Source of the DNA: Alkalilimnicola ehrlichii
GTDB taxonomy: Bacteria; Pseudomonadota; Gammaproteobacteria; Nitrococcales; AK92
Direction: 5' to 3'
DNA length: 64,000 nt
NCBI RefSeq assembly: GCF_003399765.1
Contig: NZ_NFZV01000018.1
Location: 1 to 64,000, forward strand
Shown: positions 44,597-53,886 of the stretch, in pieces
How the letters are laid out: each line of letters starts with the position of its first letter
How positions within the stretch are numbered: the first letter of the stretch is position 1
Program-made: the position numbers and the translations under genes
Notes under the pieces: generated by a model
What the model was told of the DNA's origin: nothing
What the model saw: only the letters and a program-made list of their open reading frames with translations
The model's database searches: none

Positions 44597-45562
44597 TTAT
44601 GCGGAAGCGAACGCAAAAGGCTCTGCCGGTACAAAGCGGTCGGTGACATCGCCGATCGGCTTTGCCGATGTCAGGTCGAGTCGCTGGCATTGCTCGAAGT
44701 CCAGCTCGTCGATGCGGGTCCAGACGATGTTCGGGCTGAACGAAGACTCAAAGGCGTAGATTCGTCGGGTCAAATCCGCGAGCGTGCGCCAGATGGTCTG
44801 CGACATGTGCGGTCGCGTCGGGTCGGGGACGCCGAAAGGCTGGGCGGCGTTACGCATCACGCTTAACAGGGCGGCGTATGCTTGCATTGGCGTATCCGCC
44901 GCCGGTAGACGGCCGACGTAATAACTGGCGCGTACGAAACGATCGGCGGCTTCGGTGGTTCCCGGCAGCGGTTGGGAGCCGCCGAGGCCTTGATAATGGC
45001 GCAGGTGTTCCAGTTGTTGATCGAACGGCGGCGAGTTGGTCATCACCCGATAGTTGCGGTCATGATGGGTAACGCATTGGCCGTCGATGTACTCGATGAT
45101 GGCCGAGTCTCCGCTCGGGTCGTCGATGGCGAGATGCACCGTCGCCCAGCGCTGCGTGTTGGGGTCCACCTGCGGCCTTACTTGGAAAGGCTGCGTTGCA
45201 AGGTATTCGACGCATTCCGCCACCGAGGCAAAGCGGTCGAGAAAGAACTGAGCCCATAAAGCGATCGACAGGGCCGGTACGTTTTGGTCGCGCTCGCCGT
45301 AGGCCGACTCCGTTAGCCACAGTAAATGTGTCGCCAGGCCCTTTTCGTTCATGCCATCGGTGGTGGCTTCGTCGTAGGCCGTTGCAACGAGGCTGCCATA
45401 GCGCGCGCTCCAACGTAACGGGTTCGGGTCGTTGTCCGTGCCGAGGCGTTGCGCGCCGCGCGGCAATACCCAGAGTCGGGTCCGCATATCTTCCATCCAG
45501 TCCATGTTCCGCCCCACCAGGACGCCTTGTCCGCTCCGGTCCCATAACACTCGCGTACACAT
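44597..45562 (-). CDS. Linear amide C-N hydrolase (choloylglycine hydrolase family, Ntn fold)
   Basis: The product is 321 residues from the ATG at 45562, preceded by AAGGTGG. The second residue is Cys (starts MCTRVLWDRSGQ), the N-terminal nucleophile exposed after Met removal, as in bile-salt hydrolases and penicillin V acylases. RNMDWMEDM and NEKGLATHLLWL carry the conserved Asp and Asn-rich loops. There is no signal peptide, so it is cytoplasmic. It hydrolyses linear amides such as N-acyl homoserine lactones, penicillin V or conjugated bile salts; the substrate here is unknown. It is convergent with the racemase-like gene, six bases apart. Confidence 0.9.
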   Translation of the reverse strand: MCTRVLWDRSGQGVLVGRNMDWMEDMRTRLWVLPRGAQRLGTDNDPNPLRWSARYGSLVATAYDEATTDGMNEKGLATHLLWLTESAYGERDQNVPALSIALWAQFFLDRFASVAECVEYLATQPFQVRPQVDPNTQRWATVHLAIDDPSGDSAIIEYIDGQCVTHHDRNYRVMTNSPPFDQQLEHLRHYQGLGGSQPLPGTTEAADRFVRASYYVGRLPAADTPMQAYAALLSVMRNAAQPFGVPDPTRPHMSQTIWRTLADLTRRIYAFESSFSPNIVWTRIDELDFEQCQRLDLTSAKPIGDVTDRFVPAEPFAFASA

Positions 45563-45722
45563 CGCCGCCACCTTCGCTCGCTTTTCATGAGTGAATACCA
45601 CTGTGAGGTGGGGGAGAGGTTGTTCTGAAGCAAGTTAGGAGAGTTCGACACGAAAGGCTTGACCTAAAGTTCGCTTAAGGCTCTAGGCTGCTGAAGCTCA
45701 TTCGGATTAAAGGAGCCTGGTG

Positions 45723-46382
45723 ATGCGTCAAATTCAACCTGATCTGTGGCAAACCGAAGTAGAGAATCCGGCTCCCGGGCTCTTTACGCATGCTTATCTA
45801 TTGGTTCGCGACACCGGTAATGTGTTGTTTTACAACACGGGTGTCGACGACGACATCGATCAGATGGCCGCCTTAGGCGGAGTCGCCTATCAATTCTTAA
45901 GCCATAGAGACGAACTGAGCGATACATTAAGTGTGTTCGCGGAACGATTCGGAGCCGAATTAGGCGGGCATGTTGCCGAGCGGGCAGAGTTTGCCGAATT
46001 TCGAGTGCCGACGGTGGCGTTCGATAAACGGGAGACGAAGCTTGGTAACATCGAGGTGATCCCTACGCCGGGGCATAGTCCGGGCAGCACCTCCTTTTTA
46101 GTGACTTCGCCCTTTGGCAAGCGCTACCTTTTTACCGGCGATACACTTTACATGAGCGCCGAAGAAACGATAGAAACCGCTTATTTCGAGCGCGGAAGCG
46201 ATTTCGACGCGTATCTTGAGAGCCTTAATGTGCTGCGGGCATTAGAGCCGGATGTCGTGATTTCGAGTGCGACAGGCGGTAATGGCGGTTATAAGGAGCT
46301 GGTTAAAGGAGAGTGGCCGCAGCTCGTCGAGCGTGCTTCCGAACGGCTGCGTTCCAGGAGGACGATTGTTCGAGCGTCATGA
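45723..46382 (+). CDS. Metallo-beta-lactamase-fold protein with degenerate metal motif
   Basis: The product is 219 residues. AAAGGAG precedes the ATG at 45723 (a GTG at 45720 is the alternative). The MBL fold is recognisable from TPGHSPGSTSF (motif 3 His) and YLFTGDTLY (motif 4 Asp). The zinc motif HxHxDH is replaced by SHRDEL, leaving only the first His. Members like this may bind one metal differently or have lost hydrolase activity. It faces away from the hydrolase gene. No clear partner is seen. Confidence 0.82.
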   Translation: MRQIQPDLWQTEVENPAPGLFTHAYLLVRDTGNVLFYNTGVDDDIDQMAALGGVAYQFLSHRDELSDTLSVFAERFGAELGGHVAERAEFAEFRVPTVAFDKRETKLGNIEVIPTPGHSPGSTSFLVTSPFGKRYLFTGDTLYMSAEETIETAYFERGSDFDAYLESLNVLRALEPDVVISSATGGNGGYKELVKGEWPQLVERASERLRSRRTIVRAS

Positions 46383-46545
46383 GCCAGCGTTTCCTTTATC
46401 GATAGTGAGCGTGCTAGCCTGCTTCGCCGGAGGGGGAGGGATATTCAGCGTTTCTCAGGCGTCTCCGCCCGGTAACGACATCGCCGGTGTCGGTACAACG
46501 GCCCGGCAATGCGAACAACATAGGCCACGTTTAGAAGTCGATAGT

Positions 46546-47268
46546 ATGCGCGCAAGGAGACGAAAGTACCGGGGCGGTAGCTCGAAGCTGCTGAAATGGA
46601 GTTTGACCGTCGTTGCGGCGGTGGTGGCCGTCAGCGTAATGCTGGTTTTGGTCCTGCGTTGGGTGCCGCCGCCAACTTCGGCCTTTATGTTGCAACATGT
46701 GCTTCAGCAGCGCGGATCTAGCCAGGCTGTGCCCTTGAGACATCGCTGGGTGCCCCTGGAATCGATGTCCGCCTACGCCCCGGCTGCCGTGGTCGCGGCG
46801 GAAGACCAATTGTTCTATCACCATCGAGGTTTCGACTTCGAAGCGTTACGGCAGGCGTGGGCGCATAATCAGGCGGGCGGGGCGGTTCGCGGCGGCAGTA
46901 CGATTACTCAACAAACGGCGAAAAACTTATTCCTGTGGCCGGCACGCAGCCTATTTCGCAAGGGCGTGGAAGCGTATTTCGCCGTGTTGATCGAAGCGCT
47001 TTGGCCGAAGCAACGCATCGTCGAAGTGTACCTTAACATCGCGCAATTCGGCGACGGCATCTACGGCGTGGGTGCGGCAAGCGAGGCTTTCTTCGGCAAG
47101 CCTGCCGCCGAGCTGACCGCTTATGAGGCGGCGTTGCTAGCCGCCGTGCTACCCAACCCGGTGCGGCTACGTGTGGACCAGCCATCCGCGTATGTCTTAC
47201 AGCGGCGGGATTGGATCGCACGCCAAATGTGGCAATTAGAGGCTCACGGTTACCTGCCGAGCTATTAA
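46546..47268 (+). CDS. mtgA: Monofunctional peptidoglycan transglycosylase
   Basis: The product is 240 residues from the ATG at 46546. One N-terminal transmembrane helix (about residues 20-42) anchors the GT51 domain. The catalytic motif is AAEDQLFYHHRGFD (first Glu), followed by RGGSTITQQTAKNLFL and EVYLNIAQFGDGIYGVGAAS with the second Glu. It polymerises lipid II into glycan strands in the periplasm and has no transpeptidase part. The length matches E. coli MtgA. The upstream in-frame stretch from 46267 overlaps the MBL gene and is not used. Confidence 0.95.
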   Translation: MRARRRKYRGGSSKLLKWSLTVVAAVVAVSVMLVLVLRWVPPPTSAFMLQHVLQQRGSSQAVPLRHRWVPLESMSAYAPAAVVAAEDQLFYHHRGFDFEALRQAWAHNQAGGAVRGGSTITQQTAKNLFLWPARSLFRKGVEAYFAVLIEALWPKQRIVEVYLNIAQFGDGIYGVGAASEAFFGKPAAELTAYEAALLAAVLPNPVRLRVDQPSAYVLQRRDWIARQMWQLEAHGYLPSY

Positions 47269-47770
47269 GTGTCGCTGCGAGAGGCCGCGCCATGCGGCGA
47301 TAGCTCTTATAGCCATTGGAGAGCGGCCTCAGCGTTCAAGCCGCATTGAAAATGTGCTCGTGGAAGCCTGGTTCGAAGGCTTTCCCTTCGCTCCCGATCT
47401 TCTTTCTTTCGATATCTCGCCTGTTGCCATGCACTAAGCCCGTGCATGGCACCGTCGAATTGCACCCAATTTCGGCAGTGTTTCTGAACGGCTGTCTGAC
47501 GGATGTTGTTGTTGCTTTTGATTTAAGGCAATTTTCGCCTTGGCATGCACTTTGCTAGCTAGGGCAAAGGACGTGAACCAGGCCTTTTTCAGGTACGAGT
47601 GCGTCGAACGCTAAGGATCGTGCAACGTGGCGCGGTCAATGTTCGATTACCGGGCGCGCTGCGATAGCGGTAACTGGGGCGAACCCAAACCGTTGCCGCC
47701 TCTCGCGAGCTCGGCGTTAAGCACGCATTGGCGTGCCATTCGTTCGTACCTGCACGACAAAGGTGAAATT
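47269..47770 (+). other. Leader and control region of the nitrate-transport operon
   Basis: There are 502 bases without a supported gene. They contain an inverted repeat GTGCATGGCAC (47442-47452), a TGCACC half-site at 47461-47466 and a sigma-54-type promoter (47541-47556), then about 215 bases of leader before the first gene. A frame beginning at 47627 is in phase with that gene but its extra residues precede an obvious signal peptide and are not used. Confidence 0.5.
47541..47556 (+). promoter_or_regulatory. Sigma-54 (RpoN) type promoter of the nitrate-transport operon
   Basis: TGGCATGCACTTTGCT matches the -24/-12 consensus TGGCAC-N5-TTGCW with one mismatch (T for the C at position 6) and exact GG-GC spacing. 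Inverted and half-site TGCAC/GTGCA sequences 75-100 bp upstream could be NtrC enhancer sites. Nitrogen-limitation control of nitrate uptake is well known in proteobacteria. Confidence 0.65.
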
Positions 47771-49159
47771 ATGCGCACACGTCCTGCGATCCTTGCTTCT
47801 GCCTTTAAACACGTTTGTGCCATTGCGTTAGGCGCGGGTCTTGCCTTCTCCGGCGCCGTCAACGCGGAGGTCGGTTGGCCGGAAAAGGAAGATCTGACCT
47901 TCGGTTTTATCAAGCTGACCGATATGGTCCCCCTGGCCATAGCCCTGGAACGCGGCTACTTCATGGACGAGGGTCTGTTCGTCGAGCTAGAGGCCCAGGC
48001 GAACTGGCGAGTGCTTTTGGATCGCGTTATTTCGGGCGATCTTGACGGCGCGCACATGCTGTCCGGGCAACCGCTGGCCTCCACGATCGGTTACGGCACC
48101 CAAGCGCATATCATTACCGCGTTTACAATGGACCTGAACGGCAACGCTTGCACCGTTTCCAACGCGGTCTGGGAAGCCATGAAACCCCATCTCGCTATGG
48201 ATGGCGACAAGCCGCGGCACCCCATTGGCGCCGAAGCGCTGATCCCGGTCATCGAGGCGTTCAACGACGACGGCGAGCAGTTTCGGCTGGGAATGGTTTT
48301 TCCCGTTTCTACGCATAACTATGAGCTTCGCTATTGGCTGGCTGCCGGCGGGATTCACCCCGGCTACTATGCCCCGCAACGGGGCGATACCTCCGGTACT
48401 CAGGGGGCTGACGTACAAATTTCCGTTACGCCGCCGCCGCAAATGCCGGCGACCTTGGAAGCGGGCACGATCAACGGCTATTGCGTCGGCGAACCCTGGA
48501 ATCAGCAGGCGGTGTTTCGCGGCATCGGGACGCCTGTCATTACCGATTACGACATCCGCAACAACATCTCCGAGAAAGTGTTCGGAGTTAGCAACGAGTG
48601 GGCGGAGCGCTATCCGAACACCCACATTCGCGTGGTTAAGGCACTGATTCGCGCAGGTTATTGGCTGGACGCCAATGATAATGCCAATCGAGAAGAGGCC
48701 GCCCGCATTATTTCGGAGCCGCATTATGTCGGTGCCGACTACGAGGTAATCGCCAACTCGATGACGGGGGTGTTCGAGTTCGAGAAAGGCGATGTCCGCG
48801 CCGCGCCCGACTTCAATGTCTTCTTCCGCTACAACGCGACTTACCCCTATTACTCCGACGCGGTTTGGTACCTAACGCAAATGCGCCGTTGGGGCCAGAT
48901 TCCGGAGGCCAAGCCGGACGATTGGTACATGGAAACCGCGAGGAAGGTGTTCCGTCCGGATATCTACCAAATCGCCGCCCGCGAGTTGATTCGCGAGGGG
49001 CATATTCCTGCGTCTGCCTTTCCGGATTTCGACACCGAGGATGGCTTCAGGTCGGTCGAGGCAACGACCTTTATCGACGGCATCGAATTCGATGGCCGGG
49101 CACCGAATGCCTACCTTGAACGATTCGAAATCGGTTTGAAGGGCGACGAAACCCCCTGA
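47771..49159 (+). CDS. nrtA: Nitrate/nitrite-type ABC transporter substrate-binding protein
   Basis: The product is 462 residues from the ATG at 47771. The signal peptide ends in AFSGAVNA. The mature start ([29 protein letters not shown]) and [27 protein letters not shown] are NrtA/CmpA family hallmarks that shape the oxyanion pocket. The protein captures nitrate (or bicarbonate or cyanate in relatives) in the periplasm for the NrtB/NrtD machinery encoded downstream. Nitrate is the most likely ligand, given the sigma-54 promoter. No nitrate reductase gene lies in the window. Confidence 0.9.
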   Translation: MRTRPAILASAFKHVCAIALGAGLAFSGAVNAEVGWPEKEDLTFGFIKLTDMVPLAIALERGYFMDEGLFVELEAQANWRVLLDRVISGDLDGAHMLSGQPLASTIGYGTQAHIITAFTMDLNGNACTVSNAVWEAMKPHLAMDGDKPRHPIGAEALIPVIEAFNDDGEQFRLGMVFPVSTHNYELRYWLAAGGIHPGYYAPQRGDTSGTQGADVQISVTPPPQMPATLEAGTINGYCVGEPWNQQAVFRGIGTPVITDYDIRNNISEKVFGVSNEWAERYPNTHIRVVKALIRAGYWLDANDNANREEAARIISEPHYVGADYEVIANSMTGVFEFEKGDVRAAPDFNVFFRYNATYPYYSDAVWYLTQMRRWGQIPEAKPDDWYMETARKVFRPDIYQIAARELIREGHIPASAFPDFDTEDGFRSVEATTFIDGIEFDGRAPNAYLERFEIGLKGDETP

Positions 49160-49265
49160 GGGTGGGTGAAGGTTGCGATCGTTCCGACGGTTTTCGAACT
49201 TAAAGGAATGGCCGACCGTTCTGCCGCCCTCCGCACGGAGGGCGGCGCTATCCAGGAGAATATTT

Positions 49266-50270
49266 ATGCGACTGACGCTACCGAACCTTACCTGGGCGGA
49301 ATCTTTGCGTAGCCTGACCCGGGGCGAGCTTCCCGTCGTCCAGTGGCAGGCTTTGGCTCGCGCTATTCTGCTTCCGCTGATCGGCCTCGCGGCCTTCCTG
49401 TTCGTGTGGGCGCAAACGGCTCCGCTTATCAACACCTCGCTCGGTCAGTTCCCCGGACCCGCGCAGGTTTACGCGCAGGCCGGCAACCTGTGGGCAGAAC
49501 ACCGCGCCGAACAGGCACGGGCGGCCGAATTCTACGAGCGAGTGGAGCAAATGAATGCTCAGCGCCTCGCGCAAGACCCAAATTATGTACCGCGCGAGCG
49601 GCGCTTCAGCGGCCGTACTACCTTCATCGATCAGGTAAAAACAAGCCTGCAAACGGTGCTGGCCGGTTTTATCGTGGCATCGGTGATCGCTATTCCGCTT
49701 GGCATTGTCATCGGCCTTAGTAACAGCCTGTACGCGGCGGCCAACCCCGTCATTCAGCTGCTCAAGCCTATTTCGCCGCTTGCCTGGTTGCCCTTGGTGA
49801 CGCTGGTTGTAAGCGCATTGTATGTAACGGACAACCCAGCCTTTTCGCGCAGTTTTCTCGTATCGGTATTTACGGTAACGCTGTGCTCCTTATGGCCAAC
49901 GCTGATTAACACCGCCGTCGGCGTCGCCAATACCAGCCGCGATTTGCTTAACGTCAGTCGTGTGCTGCGGTTGAGCTGGTGGACGCATGTGCGTCGCATT
50001 GTGCTGCCTGGTGCGGTGCCGATGATCTTCACCGGGTTGCGGCTCAGCCTCGGGATTGCCTGGATGGTGCTGATTGCCGCAGAGATGCTGTCGCAGAACC
50101 CCGGCCTTGGAAAATTCGTCTGGGACGAATTCCAAAACGGCAGTTCTGCCTCCTTGAGCCGGATTATGGTCGCCGTGATCGTGATCGGCATGATCGGCTT
50201 TTTGCTCGATCGCAGCATGTTGTTACTGCAACGCTTGGTGTCTTGGGATAAAGCAGCGGTCCTGCGCTGA
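49266..50270 (+). CDS. nrtB: Nitrate-type ABC transporter permease
   Basis: The product is 334 residues from the ATG at 49266, with GGAG upstream. About six transmembrane helices follow a longer N-terminal region with a charged periplasmic loop (about residues 75-120). The EAA-type cytoplasmic loop is visible as RRIVLPGAVPMIFTGLRLSLG. LLKPISPLAWLPL is typical of the NrtB/SsuC/TauC permease family. It forms the inner-membrane channel for the NrtA-delivered anion. It sits in the operon between the binding protein and the ATPase, with 15-18 bases to the next gene. Confidence 0.92.
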   Translation: MRLTLPNLTWAESLRSLTRGELPVVQWQALARAILLPLIGLAAFLFVWAQTAPLINTSLGQFPGPAQVYAQAGNLWAEHRAEQARAAEFYERVEQMNAQRLAQDPNYVPRERRFSGRTTFIDQVKTSLQTVLAGFIVASVIAIPLGIVIGLSNSLYAAANPVIQLLKPISPLAWLPLVTLVVSALYVTDNPAFSRSFLVSVFTVTLCSLWPTLINTAVGVANTSRDLLNVSRVLRLSWWTHVRRIVLPGAVPMIFTGLRLSLGIAWMVLIAAEMLSQNPGLGKFVWDEFQNGSSASLSRIMVAVIVIGMIGFLLDRSMLLLQRLVSWDKAAVLR

Positions 50271-50287
50271 TTGCAAGGAGATAGGTG

Positions 50288-51139
50288 ATGACGCACTTGC
50301 ACTTGGATCATGTTTCTATTGAGTTTCCGACCCCGAAGGGGCCGTTCAAGGCCCTGCACGAGGTTAGCCTGAAAATCGATAAGGGCGAATTCGTCTCCCT
50401 CATCGGCCATTCCGGCTGCGGCAAGTCGACGGTGTTGAACATCGTCGCCGGCCTGCACCAAGCGACGGCAGGCGGCGTGCTACTGGACGGGCGGGAGGTC
50501 AACGCGCCGGGGCCCGATCGCGGCGTTGTGTTTCAGAATCACAGCCTCGCGCCTTGGCTGAGCGTTTATCAAAACGTTGAGTTGGCGGTGAGACAGGTCT
50601 TTAAGGGTAAAAAGACGCGGGCGGAGATGCGCGAGTGGATACAGCATAACCTGGAACTGGTGCATATGGGGCACGCTATGAATCGCCGTCCCGATGAAAT
50701 ATCCGGCGGTATGAAGCAACGAGTCGGCATCGCCAGAGCCTTGGCGATGGAGCCTAAGGTGTTGCTGATGGATGAGCCGTTCGGCGCCTTGGATGCCCTG
50801 ACCCGAGCGCACTTACAGGATTCGTTGATGGAAATACATGCGGATCTGAACAATACCGTGATCATGATTACTCACGACGTCGACGAGGCGGTGTTGCTGT
50901 CGGATCGCATTGTGATGATGACGAACGGCCCGGCAGCGACGGTAGGCGAGATACTTGAGGTCGATCTGGAACGGCCGCGGCGGCGCGTGGAACTAGGGGG
51001 CGACCCGCGTTATGTGCAGCACCGGCAGGAAGTGCTGCGCTTCCTCTACGAAAAGCACGCCAAGATCGAAGAGTTCCCGCGCCGGCAGGCCGCCGATCGG
51101 CAACGAAAAGCACCGCCGCAGGCGCGGAAAACGGGATAA
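50288..51139 (+). CDS. nrtD: Nitrate-type ABC transporter ATP-binding protein
   Basis: The product is 283 residues (ATG at 50288; a GTG at 50285 also follows the AAGGAG site). Walker A is GHSGCGKS, the Q-loop is FQNHSLAPW, the signature is SGGMKQRVGIARAL and Walker B is VLLMDEPFGALDALTR. It lacks the extra NrtA-like domain of NrtC, so it is NrtD-like. It drives uptake through NrtB. It is the last gene of the nrtABD-type operon and is convergent with the drug-type ABC exporter. Confidence 0.93.
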   Translation: MTHLHLDHVSIEFPTPKGPFKALHEVSLKIDKGEFVSLIGHSGCGKSTVLNIVAGLHQATAGGVLLDGREVNAPGPDRGVVFQNHSLAPWLSVYQNVELAVRQVFKGKKTRAEMREWIQHNLELVHMGHAMNRRPDEISGGMKQRVGIARALAMEPKVLLMDEPFGALDALTRAHLQDSLMEIHADLNNTVIMITHDVDEAVLLSDRIVMMTNGPAATVGEILEVDLERPRRRVELGGDPRYVQHRQEVLRFLYEKHAKIEEFPRRQAADRQRKAPPQARKTG

Positions 51140-51152
51140 GGCGGATCGGCCG

Positions 51153-51947
51153 CTAGCTATTGGCCAGACGCCGGCTCAAGGCCGCAACTGATAACGGGGC
51201 AAAAATCGCCGTGATAGCGACCGCCCACAGTAAGGACCATAGCGCCGGCTCCACAACCGGCCCACCGACCAGGAGGCCGCGCGCGGCATCGGCCAGGTGG
51301 GATACCGGGTTGTGGTTGACGGCGACCTGCAACCAGTCGGGCATCGTCTCCACCGGGACGAAGACGTTGCTCACAAAGGTGATGGGGAATAACGCCGTGA
51401 AGCCGAACAGTTGGACGTGCTCCGGGTCCTTGGCGACCACACCGACCAATACCATGATCCACGATACCGCCAGCGCCATGATCAGTACCAAGACAATCAT
51501 GCCCACCAGCCCTAATGGCGTCGTGCCGAGCCGGAAGCCAAGCAGAAAACCGACGGCTAACAACAGTAAAATTGCCCAGGTTTGCTTGACCAGATCGGCG
51601 ACGATCCTGCCGGTCAGCGGTGCCCACCGAGCGATCGGCAAGGCCCGGAAGCGATCGAAAATCCCTTTCGTCAGATCGGTGTTGAGGCCGTGGCCGACAT
51701 AGACGGTGACGAATACCATGTTCATCACGATAACGCCGGGGAGGATAAACTGTAGATACTCCGCGGTGGAATCGGCAATGGCCCCGCCGAATACGTATAG
51801 GAAAAGCAGCAAGAACAAAATGGGCTGAATGCTGAAATCGCCTAGTTCCCAAGGGTTGTGGCGAATCTGTAGGAGGCTGCGCCAAGCCAGCGTGAAGGTT
51901 TGCTGCAAGCCTTGGAGTAGACCGACCCGTGGCGTGGCGTCGCTCAT
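51153..51947 (-). CDS. ABC-2 type (drug/DrrB-like) transporter permease
   Basis: The product is 264 residues from the ATG at 51947 (start MSDATPRVGLLQGL). Six transmembrane helices carry the ABC-2 signature region (FSIQPILFLLLFLYVFGGAI, NPVSHLADAARGLLVGG). This is the DrrB/NodJ class that exports drugs, polysaccharides or lipids with a separate ATPase. Once the upstream frameshift is corrected, the ATPase stop TGA overlaps this ATG by four bases (ATGA), the classical coupling of such pairs. The substrate is unknown. Confidence 0.9.
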   Translation of the reverse strand: MSDATPRVGLLQGLQQTFTLAWRSLLQIRHNPWELGDFSIQPILFLLLFLYVFGGAIADSTAEYLQFILPGVIVMNMVFVTVYVGHGLNTDLTKGIFDRFRALPIARWAPLTGRIVADLVKQTWAILLLLAVGFLLGFRLGTTPLGLVGMIVLVLIMALAVSWIMVLVGVVAKDPEHVQLFGFTALFPITFVSNVFVPVETMPDWLQVAVNHNPVSHLADAARGLLVGGPVVEPALWSLLWAVAITAIFAPLSVAALSRRLANS

Positions 51948-52914
51948 GACGTAGCGTCTCCCTCCGTTGGCGTGGGGGGCGGCTATTTGTGCCGTGGCCG
52001 GTGATGGATAGAAAAACATCGTCCAGGCTGGCGTTTCGGAGCATGAGTTCGCCGACGTGGATGCCGGCCTCATCGAGCCGGCGCACGAGGGCGGGAAGGA
52101 GTTCGGGGTCGGCAACCGGTGCGGTGAGTTGCAGGCCGTCGATCTGAACGTTGCCCTGGGTAAGCTCGGTCAGCCGTGCGGCAATAATAGGCACGTGCGC
52201 TTCTTGGACGGCGCGTATCGTCAGCGTTCGCCCGCCGACACGGGCTTTTAACTCATCGGCGGTACCGGCAGCGATGGCTCGCCCTTGATCGATCACGACG
52301 ATACGGTCGGCGAGGTTATCGGCTTCTTCCAGATACTGCGTTGTTAACAGTACGGTTGTGCCTTCGGCGACCAAACGCCGAATTAAGTCCCATAACTCAA
52401 GCCGTGCGCGCGGATCGAGCCCGGTGGTCGGTTCGTCCAGAAACAGTATTTGCGGCCGTCCGACTAGGCTTGCCGCCAAGTCAAGCCGCCGCCGCATGCC
52501 CCCGGAGTACGTTTTGGCGGCCCGGCCGGCGGCGTGATCCAGCGAAAAGTCGGCTAATAATCTTGCGGCGCGCTGTTTGGCGGCCTTGCGCGATAAGCCG
52601 AGCAAACGCCCGATCAATACCAAGTTTTCTTGGCCGGTGAGTTTTTCGTCGACGGAGGCATATTGGCCGGTGAGGCCAAGCTGCTGACGGACGCAATGAG
52701 CTTGCGTGCAGATATCGTAGCCGGCGATTGTGGCCCGCCCTTGGTCAGGGTCTAGCAAGGTGGCCAGAACGCGGACCATGGTTGTTTTGCCCGCTCCGTT
52801 AGGGCCGAGTAGTCCCAACACCGTACCGGCCGGCACGGCTAAGTCGACACCGGCCAGCGCGGTTGTCTCGCCGAAGCGCTTAACGATGCCTTCTGCCCGA
52901 ATTGCGTAATCCAT
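51944..52914 (-). CDS. ABC-2 type (drug/DrrA-like) ATP-binding protein, 3' end frameshifted as written
   Basis: The product is 323 residues when corrected. Walker A is GPNGAGKTT, the signature is YSGGMRRRLDLAASL and Walker B is ILFLDEPTTGLDP. The DrrA C-terminal domain ends in NASLDDVFLSITGHG. After this the frame as written runs into the permease gene out of phase, producing a spurious 585-residue fusion. Restoring one base in the run of six G at 51974-51979 gives a short tail ending in TCATGA, overlapping the permease start. It powers export by the adjacent permease. Confidence 0.9.
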
Positions 52915-53032
52915 AAATACCGAAGTTTTAGCCCGACTCTTGCTACCTCTCGGCCGTTAGCAGGTTTCTCAAGTGGGTAGGCCGATAGGCGGGATGCCGA
53001 GCACGAGGATTGTCGGCATCCCCTACGCCGTA

Positions 53033-53587
53033 TTAGTCAGCGGCTTGAATTACGGCACAGGCGATTCTTGCGCCGGCGTTACCGATCGGCTGCGAGATGT
53101 GGTCGTCCGGGTTCTCGTGAATCACCAATGCCGCGCCGCTCTCTGTGAGTATCTTGGCGCCGATGGCGCCATCCAAGCTGGCGCGCGAGGTGAAAAACTC
53201 CGCCCAGGCGTAGCCGTTCTCATGCACATAAAAATTGGTTAGATCCCCGGCATCGGGGCCTTCCGGATGCATAAGGCCATGCTTTTTCCCATCGGGGTTC
53301 AAGTGCCCGCCGGAGGCCTGGAAACCATGGTCGTGATCTTCGCAGGTGCCGGTATCGTGGATGTGGATTGCCTTCGGCCCCGGCGGCAGATCTTGCACTT
53401 CGAGTTGAATCAGGGTGCCGTTCGGGCCTTGGCGGAGCGTCGCCGCCCCGATGGCGTCGCCGTCCTGGTTAAAGAACTCTGCATGGGCCCGTTTTTCTTC
53501 CTCGGCCATTGCCGCACCGGCGGTAGCGATACCCAGTGCCAGTAGCCATGCATGGCAGGTTCTAATGCTCGTAGTCATCTGTTGCAT
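53033..53587 (-). CDS. sodC: Periplasmic Cu,Zn superoxide dismutase
   Basis: The product is 184 residues with a signal peptide (cleavage after AGAAMA). Copper and zinc ligands are visible: KAIHIHDTG (Cu His pair), ASGGHLNPDGKKHGLMHPEG (bridging and Zn ligands, Asp), and LVIHENPDDH (Cu His). The disulfide cysteines are in GTCEDHDHG and RIACAVIQ. It dismutates superoxide in the periplasm. The ATG at 53587 is used, with ATG at 53578 as an alternative. It stands alone. Confidence 0.96.
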   Translation of the reverse strand: MQQMTTSIRTCHAWLLALGIATAGAAMAEEEKRAHAEFFNQDGDAIGAATLRQGPNGTLIQLEVQDLPPGPKAIHIHDTGTCEDHDHGFQASGGHLNPDGKKHGLMHPEGPDAGDLTNFYVHENGYAWAEFFTSRASLDGAIGAKILTESGAALVIHENPDDHISQPIGNAGARIACAVIQAAD

Positions 53588-53886
53588 TCCCTTTCCAGAT
53601 TACGTTTGGAGGCTTGATGTTCGCATTCGGACGGTTGCCGGTAAAGACGGGGTGTTTTTACTTTCAACTATAATCTGTGAAAATGGAACGTTCGGGTCTC
53701 TGTGGAAGCAGGCGTTTTTTCGTTTTTTTTTGCTGCGGCGGGGTGGGGGTAAAGCGAGCGTTTCGATCGGGAGGTGTGTCTTTTGTAAGCTCGTAAGTGC
53801 CTGTCTGTCAGCAATTTTTTTGCAATAAAAAGGCTTGTCGAGCCGAGTGCGGCTATATGGCAAGGAGATATCGCAAGGAGTAAAGC
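53588..53886. other. Intergenic gap between sodC and the next gene
   Basis: There are 299 bases between divergent genes, with long T runs (for example at 53713-53732 and 53814-53821). No gene, repeat or clear promoter pair is recognised. Confidence 0.4.

Noticed and set aside
47316-47558. An 80-codon frame after mtgA
   Set aside because: It overlaps the sigma-54-type promoter, has no ribosome binding site and no recognisable composition.
51157-52914. A 585-residue ATPase-permease fusion protein
   Set aside because: The second half is the permease gene read in the wrong frame. One missing base in a G run explains it.
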